From an uncultured Methanobrevibacter sp. (GTDB taxonomy: Archaea > Methanobacteriota > Methanobacteria > Methanobacteriales > Methanobacteriaceae), in NCBI RefSeq assembly GCF_937906425.1, contig NZ_CALCYR010000173.1, forward strand, positions 1-26,160: a stretch of DNA of 26,160 nucleotides, given 5' to 3'. Every line of letters begins with the position of its first letter. Positions within the stretch are counted from its first letter, which is position 1. Below, one piece after another: positions 8,401 to 16,700 of the stretch. Under the pieces are notes generated by a model that did no database searches, was not told where the DNA came from, and worked only from the letters and a program-made list of their open reading frames with translations. A program made the translations under genes and the position numbers.

Positions 8401-10415
8401 TCTCCAGGAGGGCTTACGCTGCCGAACTTGCTTGCAGGATAATTGTCATCCCAACCTACAAGAGTGATTGCATGATTGCTGTATTCAGGCCAATCTGAAT
8501 AATAGCTTGTATGATATTGGAAATAGCTGTCTGAATAGATGGTTGTGTATAGGGCACCATATTTCATGATTGCAAACTTAATCTCATCATTGTCAAGGTA
8601 TCCTAAACGCATTGGAACATAGACAACGTCCTGAACATGCTTTACACGATCGAGAGTATAACTGGACCTTGAGCTATAGCTGTTGAATGGATCATCTGTC
8701 TCATTGATAGGACCGCTCCAACGTAAAAGGTATGCAAGTGACATGATGTGGTTTCCGCCATCATCCCAGTCTGTACCGTTTGTACCATAATAACCCATTA
8801 CATTCCTTACATTTTGTTCAGAGAAGTCATAGCTCACACCCTCGGTTTTCATAAGATAGGATTCAAGAGCGGCAAGGGTTGCAAATGCCCAGCAGGAACC
8901 TGTTGAACCTTGGTCAGATACAGGACTGACCAATCCCTCATCCCTTAAATCATAGGAGGAAGGCAATTCAATTGAACCGTCATTGATTTTAGTGATAGTC
9001 ATCTGGTCCTCAAGACATAAGAGAAGCTCACCTGCATCAATGGACTTGTAGAAATTATTTTCCTCCAGATTTCCAGATGCGATGAAATTTCCATTCATGT
9101 TATAAATGCTTTCCTCATCAAGTGAAATGCCTAACGCACTGTTGTTTTTGATTGTGTTGTTTTCCACATCAAGCAATGCCCCTTGGTGTGCAATGGCCAA
9201 ACCAAAGCTATAATCCCCATTAAGGACATTTCCTTCAATTGTGGAATTGATTACATAAGTGTTATGACCTTGCCAAATGGCAATTGCTCCACCCATTGAA
9301 TAGTTGGACTTGATTGTATTGTTTATGAATGATGAGTTTATAACGTTTAAAAATCCTGAATAGCCATAGATTGCAGCCCCTGAACCGAAAGTCGCATCAA
9401 TTGTATTGTTTATGAATTCTGAATTGTAGACACTTAAGCTTCCCATATAGTTGTAGATTGCTCCGCCATAGGAATCCTCATCACCAGTAGCCTTATTGTT
9501 GATGAAGGAACAGTTGTAAATCCTCATGTCCCCTCCATCGTTAAATACAGCTCCCCCATAAGCGTAATATGTTGAATAGTAGGAGGCGGTTTCAACTGCA
9601 GAGTTTTCCTTAAATATAGTGTTTACAAGATTTACATAACTTCTGTTTGAATATAAAGCTCCACCACTATCTGAACTTCCTTTAGACAAGGTAAGATTGA
9701 ATATGTTTACATATAAGTCATTTGACTTGACATAGAGAAGTTCATTTGAAGTCTTAATGCTTAAAATTGTATTCAATGCACTTTCACCAATGATGTTTAC
9801 ACTCCTGGTTATGCTGAGATAATTTGAAAGCTCATACAAACCGTCTGCAATAAACAGGTTTCTTTTGCTAGAGCTGTATCCATTGATCAGCTTGGAAAAT
9901 GCAGTGTTTACAGTCTTGTATGGATTTGCCATAGTTCCTGATTCAGTTGAACCTGTATATGAGGCGTTTACAAATATTGTATTTGAATCTGTAAAGTTAA
10001 TTCCAAGATCTGTAAAACTTGTATTTAAATCCGGAGTGATAATCTTATCTGAAGACAGTTTTGAATTAGAACTTGAATCAGATGAATATTGGATTGGTGA
10101 ATTTAAATTGGAGTCTGAATCAGTTTCTGAATCAGAATCTGAATTAGAATCAGTTTCTAAATTAGAATTAATATTAGAATCTGAATTAAAATTAGAACTT
10201 GAATCAGAATCAAAATCCCTTAAATCTGTATCATTTGTTCTAAAAAGAGATACAATTTTAGCATCATAATCATTTTGAATATTTTCATTAATTTCAATAT
10301 TAGCTGAATCGTCATCAACAATAGAATCTGCACTTACATCACTAGCAAAGGAGGCAGAAATTGATATTAATGCAATCAATAATATTGAAACAATAAAAAG
10401 CTTTTTAAATTTCAT
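5424..10415 (-). CDS. Adhesin-like protein with beta-helix, papain-type peptidase and Ig repeats (1663 aa)
   Basis: Secreted surface protein. Order: signal peptide 1-25 (KKLFIVSILLIALISISASFAS); acidic Ser/Asp/Asn linker about 65-120; right-handed beta-helix about 145-450, marked by recurring GGAIYN, YNSEFINN and INSSFINN rungs; C1 cysteine peptidase about 484-715; lectin-like domain about 735-885; a DUF11-like domain about 890-985; then seven Ig/Big-like repeats of 85-100 residues (1010-1663), each with the NPIAD...T(D/N)xxG pattern. The peptidase keeps its active residues: Gln502 and Cys508 (QGSTGSCWAF), His648 (SNHAITLVGWDD) and Asn679 (KNSWGTSYGESGYW). There is no I29-type propeptide; the beta-helix takes its place. 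No C-terminal membrane helix, sortase-type motif or pseudomurein-binding repeat is seen. The last 87 residues carry about 15 Lys against 4 acidic residues. ATG is preceded by GGGGATT. It is a paralogue of the protein at 19103-22810. Substrate unknown. Confidence 0.9.
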   Translation of the reverse strand: MKFKKLFIVSILLIALISISASFASDVSADSIVDDDSANIEINENIQNDYDAKIVSLFRTNDTDLRDFDSDSSSNFNSDSNINSNLETDSNSDSDSETDSDSNLNSPIQYSSDSSSNSKLSSDKIITPDLNTSFTDLGINFTDSNTIFVNASYTGSTESGTMANPYKTVNTAFSKLINGYSSSKRNLFIADGLYELSNYLSITRSVNIIGESALNTILSIKTSNELLYVKSNDLYVNIFNLTLSKGSSDSGGALYSNRSYVNLVNTIFKENSAVETASYYSTYYAYGGAVFNDGGDMRIYNCSFINNKATGDEDSYGGAIYNYMGSLSVYNSEFINNTIDATFGSGAAIYGYSGFLNVINSSFINNTIKSNYSMGGAIAIWQGHNTYVINSTIEGNVLNGDYSFGLAIAHQGALLDVENNTIKNNSALGISLDEESIYNMNGNFIASGNLEENNFYKSIDAGELLLCLEDQMTITKINDGSIELPSSYDLRDEGLVSPVSDQGSTGSCWAFATLAALESYLMKTEGVSYDFSEQNVRNVMGYYGTNGTDWDDGGNHIMSLAYLLRWSGPINETDDPFNSYSSRSSYTLDRVKHVQDVVYVPMRLGYLDNDEIKFAIMKYGALYTTIYSDSYFQYHTSYYSDWPEYSNHAITLVGWDDNYPASKFGSVSPPGDGAFIIKNSWGTSYGESGYWYISYYDKTFAGLGIDTISAMAFTNVENVTNYKDIYQYDILGNTFESVGYNSNTAWFANQFTATSDNPLSAFGFYSFGDSTVYSEVLVNGELKHSQSNEVKGTGYHTIKLDELIALKLGDIFRINIKITSPDSKFPVAIESQRSGYSSKASASLGQSYISPDGETWYDISKNTNVIKLYEYLIGNHTLYKTNVCLKAYTAYAGNLVLNITSNASLFFKGDLIEVTYNLTNVGDFIEGINVSLFLDESIYPDDLILVSKGSFDMYDNVWTLDSLDAGESAVLKISIYMSEKLDEIENFALVQSSGFNVGDSNYQSFKFYYSGLTKFLDIGLVSTLSKSGDEVLITLLDALNRPIADKDINIRLEGGEILSLTTNKNGTVSFELNLAEGNYTYLVLFEGDEEFEASRASFDVEVRRRLTHFVDEYDGLISIFSVSNEEIQIALLDNLNNPIADSAVSIHYKDLDRYIDLQTDSNGIARFNLNLTQGAYDIEFIFSGDELYAPCDIEVDVNVSKRKAPVILVGDDLLGLTDEFTVCLVNRDFMVLKDKLLRISFRDAYGKTTVYDVRTDENGVARLSNLTVGNYIVSGELTDDDEYYDSYFNPVILSITGISTKIEVANIDKYYNNGTRLSARVSYENGESIANKPVKVIVYGDRLKGIRFVYNLISDENGYVSLRFVDLKEGEYFGMVVFDPYENIGSSSKSFNISIHNPVIKLETDSIKAGGLLSFTAYDYENNPLSNVSLVSIINETRYTGITDDSGRANIQTSLEAGDYDINTSFADKSKFGFYSQIDNINVESLATSIGAANLIKYYLNSSKLSISLKDELNNPLANRDLNVTLANKIYTVTTDSKGIASMDITLASGNYSATISYAGDGSYLASSKKISVKVIKPIIKANQTSISKNSNFAVSFKTSDNKAIKNTKVTLTVDGKTYTKTTDSNGFVYLKFSQVGNFTVVCKFASSLLYGDSSLTAKVKVN
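8300..8970 (-). other. Papain-family (C1) peptidase domain inside the 1663-aa protein
   Basis: Residues about 484-705, opening with LPSSYDLRD and followed by the catalytic segments. The Cys508 codon is at 8892-8894, His648 at 8472-8474 and Asn679 at 8379-8381. The spacing and the Cys-His-Asn order match the papain family, and no active residue is lost, so the domain is expected to be an active extracellular protease. Confidence 0.9.
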
Positions 10416-10568
10416 TTAATCCCCAATTGTAAAAAAAAATATTAATTTTTAGAATTTATAATCATTATTTGAATTTTAAAACAATCTTAATTAATTTAAA
10501 AAATTTAAAAGATTTAAAAAATTTAATAAATCTAAAAAATTTATAAATTTAAATTTAATAAATTAAAT

Positions 10569-10619
10569 AAAAATTAAAGAAAAAAATAAAATTCAAGGAT
10601 TATTAAAACCCTTGAATTT
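10569..10619 (-). terminator. Hairpin and T-run terminator of the 2287-residue protein
   Basis: Arms at 10589-10598 (AAATTCAAGG) and 10610-10619 are perfect 10-bp complements with an 11-base loop. Read on the - strand, the stem is followed by TTTATTTTTTTCTTTAATTTTT, which looks like an intrinsic terminator. It lies about 155 bases after the stop at 10775, beyond the 20-bp repeat array. Confidence 0.6.
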
Positions 10620-10640
10620 AATTTGATTAATTCAACTTAA

Positions 10641-10765
10641 TTTAAGCTAAACTAAGTAAATTTAAACTAATCTAACTTAAATTTAAACTAATCTAACTAA
10701 ATTTAAGCTAATTTAACTAAATTTAAACTAATCTAACTAAATTTAAGCTAATTTAACTTAATTTA
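10641..10765. repeat. 20-bp tandem repeat, about six units, after the 2287-residue gene
   Basis: Units start at 10641, 10661, 10682, 10702, 10722 and 10742. The consensus is TTTAARCTAATYTAACTAAA, and alternate units differ at the R and Y positions. The array begins right after the stop codon, so it would lie in the 3' untranslated RNA. Confidence 0.85.
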
Positions 10766-10774
10766 ATTTAACAC

Positions 10775-13700
10775 TTAACTTAACTTTAAAGTGCTTTTAA
10801 CACTAACTGCCTTATACCTTTCGTCTCCTGCGAATTTGGCTGTGAAAGAATAGGTTCCTTTCTTGGAAATGCTTACCTTAACTGTAGCAACACCTTTAGC
10901 GTTTGTACTTGCTGTGTAGGTTTTTCCATTTACAGTGAAAGAAATCTTCTTGCCGCTTATTGCAGTTCCTCTTGAAGTCTTGAATGTAGCGGTTAGTGTT
11001 TTTGTTTTTGCACTTGCCTTGTAGGTCTTCTTGGCTGTTGTAAGTTGTACAGGCTCTGGGTTTACTGTGATTTTAGCTACAGCAAAGCTTGCATTATAGC
11101 TTTCATCTCCCAAGAAGCTTATTGCAAATGTGTATCCTCCCTTTACGCCAAGGTTGATTTGTGTTTTTGCACTGCCCTTTTCATCTGTTGTGTAAGAGTA
11201 GACATGACCGTTGAAACCTACAACTATTGGCTTGTTTGCCAATGCCTTTCCATTGGAGTCCACCAATTGGAAATTGAAGTATTCCCCATTTCTGCCGTCA
11301 AGAACAGTGTTGATTGCATTTGTAGTCATGTTTGCACAAAGGATTTCACTTGCAAGTTTTTCAGGAAAGTTTCCGCCTATAGGAACATAGGCGTCAGATC
11401 CGCTTGTAGCGCTTGTTACATCAAAGAGGAATGGATTCATGCCGCTTTCCAAAGTGTTTTTGCTAACGTTTATCACATTTGTTGGAGAGAGGACTCCCCT
11501 TTCACTTTCAAGTTTCAAGACAGTGATTGATTCGGCTGAAACACCATCGGCAGTGCTGAGGGCATTGTTTAGAATGTTTATTTCAGGAACTTCAATCATT
11601 AAGCCGCTGCCATTTTCAGCAATTGCAGATACAAGGACATCATTTTCTCCTAAAATAAAGTCAATGCCATCGATTGTGACATTTTCAACACCTGCAGAGA
11701 CTGGAAGTATATTGAATATTGGATTTCCATCATTTGCACTTGCAATGCTTGCTCCATCAGCCGCAATTGTAATGTTTTTGGTAATATTGATGTTTGAAAC
11801 ATCTGTGTAGTCATAGTCACCTAAATTAATGATGTCACCAGGATTTGCCTTATCTATTGCAGTTTGAATATCCAATGCATCATTTCCTGTATGGGTAACA
11901 TTGCTTTCTCCAGGACCTGTCTCATTTTCATCACTCTGGTTGGTATCGTTGTCATCCCCGTGAACAAGGACTGTAATATTGTCTGAAAGGATTGCAACAT
12001 CATAGGTATCGTCACCTAGATAGAACAATGTAATCGGATATTCTCCAACATACAATATAGGATCCATCTTGACTGAAGCCTTACCATTTACAAGGCTTAT
12101 GTTTTTGTCTTGACCATTAAAGCTCATTAAGACATTTGCATTCAGACCTTGGCCATTTACATCAACAAGACCGATTTCAAGAGTGAATGAATCGTCAATG
12201 TAAACTACAGTGTTTTCAAGACTTAATGCAACTGAAACAGGTCTTATGTCAAAGTCTGTAGAGTTTTCACTTGGAAGATATGAATCGTCTCCCATATATT
12301 CGGCCTTGAGAAGGTAATTGCCCTTGCTTAATGAAAGGCTTAGGACACCTTCACCATTTGTTGACTGATTAATATAAGTGGTTTGGCCCTTTCCGTCAAT
12401 AAGTGAAATCTGCAATGGAGCGGATGCTATAGGCAAATTGTTTGAAATGTCCATTAAAACAATCCTCAATTGGTTATTTGTCAAATCAAAGAGAATGTCT
12501 GTAGAGAATTTGCCGATTGCAAAGTCATATGTGAAGTTTGTTCCTAAATAGCTTCCTTCACCTAAATAGCTTGCCTTGATTGTGTAATTTCCAACAGCTA
12601 AGTTCTCAAATGCAATTTGACCCTCATCATCAGTGCTTTGATTAATGAATGAGGATTTTCCATTTTCAATAAATTCGATTTCAACCATTGCATTGGCCAT
12701 TGGATTCTCATTATTGTCAATCAACTTAATGATTAAACTGTCTCCAGCCAATTTTGGATCATTTTCCACCGCAAATTGGGTTGTGTTGAGCTTGGTTGCA
12801 ATTAAAGTACCTTTCTCTTCAATGAACATGCCTTCGCTTGAACCTGTGTATACACCGCCGATTTTATATTCGCCAATATCAGGAACAATATAGTCATAAA
12901 TTGCAATTCCCTCTAAAACCTCACAGCTTGAGGAGTTAAGGCTTCCGTCAACATAGAACCCTACATATCCTCCGCTTATTGGATTGCCCATGTCATCTGT
13001 GACATTTACAAAGAGTGTGTAAGTTGAATTCTCTCCTAATGAGTAATAGACAGTCTCTGCATTGAGGAATTTAAGGTAAACCCTTGATGTGGAATAGTTG
13101 TTGTAGATGTAGCTGGCAGTTTCTGCACTTGCATTATCCATCACATTGTTTTTAAGGTTTAAAATACCGTTATTGAATATTACTCCGCCGATTGCTCCTG
13201 CAGCAATGTTTTTAAAGCTTGAGTTTTCCAATTCCATATATGTGTACTCATCGTCATTGGATATTGCTCCACCATTTGTTGTGGAACTGATGTTTTCAAA
13301 TTCACAGCCAGTGACAAAGAGCCTTCCAATGTAATCCACATAGGAATAGCCGTCAAATACCTCTTCACCGAAATTGTATATTGCGCCACCGAGAGCTGAG
13401 GATATATTGTAGAATTTGACATTTGTAATTGTACAATTGCTTAAACCGTTTGAAATGGCTCCTCCCCATTCTCCGGAACTACTGTTGATTATGCTGCAGT
13501 TTTCTAAAAATCCAGTAGAGATCCTGTAATAACCTGCATAGATTGTACCCCCTTGGAATTCAGCATAATTGTTTTTAAATTCGGAATTGTTGAGGATATA
13601 GGTTTCAATATTTTCAACGACTGTTTCACCATCAGTAGTTGATGAAGTTGTTGTACTGTAGGAAGGTACAAGGAAACATGCTCCTCCCCATCCTGCACTG

Positions 13701-16700
13701 CTGCCTTCAATGCTTATATTATCACAGGTTAAGTAATCTCCAGAGTATATTGCTCCGCCTGATATCTCTGCAGTGTTATTAATAAATTCACAATTGATCA
13801 ATGTAGTGTTTACAACAGTGAAAAGAGCTCCTCCTGAACCCATTTCATCTCCTGCTGCAATATTGTTGATGAAGCTGCAGTTTTCCATAATCAGATAGTT
13901 TGAACTGTAACCTGCAGCATAAATTGCGCCTCCAACATCAGATACTGTGTTGTCCCTGAAGATGGTATTTGTGATTATGACAGTTCCGGTCAAGGATTCA
14001 GTATTGATTGCAGCGCCTGAAATACCGTAATTGCTTTCAAAGGTACAGTTATTGATTTTCATGTCTCTCCAGTTCATGATAGCACCGCCGTGCCATTTTG
14101 AACCGGTATCATAATTTGTTTCACTGTTGTATCTGAATATGCAGTTGTTTGCTATGAAGTAACCGTCATTATAGATTGCTCCACCATATTCATCAGTGGA
14201 ATTTTCAATAATCACATTTTCAAGGGTCAATTGGGAAGGCCTGTGATTGTAATCTCCATAGAACTGATAAGCAATGTTAAACAATCTGCCGTTTAAACCT
14301 GCCAAGACAAGATCTCCAAGATTTTCTGCCCTGATTGTAAGGTTTTTATAAATATGGTCCATTCTGCTACCGATTGCAACTTCCTCATAGGAGTATGCGC
14401 CTGGAATGGCTGTAAGAACATCTCCTTCCTCTGAAGCATCAACAGCATCCTGTAATGTAAAGTAACCATTCTCACCGATAAACCAGTAGAATTGGGTAAC
14501 CTCCAGCACAGCTGTTTTAATGCTTAAAGGATAGGAGCTGTTTGAACCTGCAAAGCTACCTGAAACAAGATAACTGGCCAAAGTTTCATTAGTGTTATAG
14601 CTTATCTTGACAAAACCCTCATCATCTGTAGTTCCGCTTGATATGACTCTATCATCAAGAGTAAACTTAACTACTCCATTTGCAATAGGATTTCCCATAT
14701 CATCTGTTAAAAGAGCGTAAAGTTCAGTTTGACTGTCATGATTTACCATTACGGTCTTATTGTCAAGGAAAGTAATGTTGGCATTCATGAAAGCGTTATT
14801 TGTATAGATTGCATTAGCTGTATTGTTTTCCATAATATTGTTTGAAAGTGTCAATGCAGCATATCTTCCATAAATTGCAGCACCATTTTGAGCCCTGTTG
14901 TTTGTGAAATTATTGTTTCTGATATAATCCTTTACATTTAATCCATATGCATAGATTGCTCCACCATCTCCTGAAGCCACATTCAAATCAAATACGTTTG
15001 AATTGATGCTTGTTGATGCGGATAATCCGGAATAGATTGCAGCACCCTCTTCTGAAGCGGTATTTGCAATGAACTGACTGTTTGCAATGTTTACATCAGA
15101 ACGGTTATTTGCATCAATATAAATTGCTCCACCCTTTTCTGCACTGTTTGCCTCAAATATGCATCCGCTTAAGCTTAGTGAATCTCCAACATAGATTGCT
15201 CCGCCTTCATTATATCCATCATAGGCGTTGGCATGATTGTTTGTAAAATTGGAATTTGTGATTGTCATTGATGTGAAATCAGAGTAGATTGCAGCTCCGC
15301 CAAGAATGTCAAAGTACCAGTCATAATAGTTATAATCCTCATCAAGACTGTTGTTATCAAAGACTGAATCAATAATTGTCAAGCTTCCTGCAGCACCGCA
15401 GTCAGCAAAGATTGCACCTCCGGCAAGTGAAGTGGAATTTAGAATGCGGGTTTGGTTTAGCTTAAGGAAACCTGCATCCAGGTAAATTGCTCCCCCTTGT
15501 CCCTTTTTAAAGAGATCATAATCATCAAAATCATCTTCATAGTTTGGATTTCCATTTGCCAATGTGATTGTCTTCAATTCAATATTTGCATTGTATGCTG
15601 AAATGACAAATATGCGGCCGTTGTTTTGACCGTCAATGATTGTTTGCTCCAAGTCCTCACCGATAATGGTGACTGTATCTTCAATCAAGAGATCCTTTTC
15701 ATTATAGGTTCCCTTTTTAACATAAATTGTATTTTTAGTGCTTGTGACAGATTCCAATGCCTTTGCAATGGTTTGATAAGGTGAAGCTTCAGTTCCGCTA
15801 CCTGTATAGTCATTACCATTTGTAGCAACATAGATTACGCTGGAATCGTCACCTAAAATGTCAAAGCTAATTGTTTCAGTCAGCCCAGGAGTGTAAACAT
15901 TGATTGTTTCCCTTCCTGTATTTGCAGCAATATAATTGGAACTTGCCAATCCATTTACTGTAGCGACCGGATTTGAATCAAAGGATCCAATGTCTGAGCT
16001 AAGGCTGATTTCAATTTCAGGCAAACTTGTATCGAGACTGTAGATCTCATTTCCATCAGTGTACTTTGTCAAGTCAAAGCTGAAGAGATAGTTCCTGTTA
16101 ATGATTACCCTATTTGTGTCAGCCCCAATGTCAAGAATTACATAATTAGTTATTGTGGAATTTTCACTGACTCTTGAGCTGTCAGGCTTTTCATTAGTTC
16201 CCCAGAAGTTATATTCAAGGTTTTCAGCCTTTTTGGTATAGACGTCACTTACATTAGTTCCTGAATTGCCGCTGAATATGCAGTAGTTGATTCTTGTTGC
16301 ATCAAGGCCTCCGGTAGTTGTGTGAACTCCAATTGCGCCATAGCTTGAGGAACAGTTGATGAAACTTGAATGCTCAATTACAGCATTTTTTGCATAACTT
16401 ACTGAAATTGCTCCTCCAGTTGTTCCCTTACAATTTATGAAATTGGAATTGTTGACCTTCAACAATGCAGTTCCGCCGTAATAGGTTGAAATTGCACCTG
16501 CATAATTACCTGAACAGTTGATAAAGTCACAATTTTCAACAGAAAGGATTTTGCCGGAAGTTGATGACATTTTAATAGGTGCATAATAAGCTGTTCTTGG
16601 ACCTTTTGCATTTATGAATGTTAAGTTGGAAAGAGAAACTGTGCCGCCAAATTCAAAACCGTAGGAAGCTCCTGCAAAGTCAAGTATTGCACCAGGCAAT

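Larger units (their letters stand above)
10416..10774. other. 359-bp gap between two giant genes
   Basis: Nothing coding is seen. Near the downstream gene, TTATAAAT on the - strand (about 10453-10462) is a possible TATA box that would give a leader of only 15-20 bases. A second candidate, TTTATAAATT, lies near 10540. Positions 10490-10560 are a loose repeat of AAAAAATTTA-like units. The terminator and 20-bp array nearer the upstream gene have their own entries. Confidence 0.4.

Noticed and set aside
9865..10269. Plus-strand reading frame of 134 codons with many Glu-Ser pairs
   Set aside because: It is the mirror of the Ser/Asp linker and beta-helix start of the 1663-aa gene; it has no ribosome site, and its Glu/Ser pattern is a by-product of the complementary TCA/GAT codons.
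5424..10415. Peptidase as a pseudomurein endopeptidase
   Set aside because: Known pseudomurein endopeptidases (PeiW, PeiP) belong to family C71; the motifs here are plainly C1 papain type, so wall lysis is not supported.
11045..11810. Overlapping plus-strand frames of 161 and 123 codons
   Set aside because: They lie wholly inside the 2287-aa gene on the other strand, have odd composition (many Cys, Tyr) and no ribosome site, so they are shadows.
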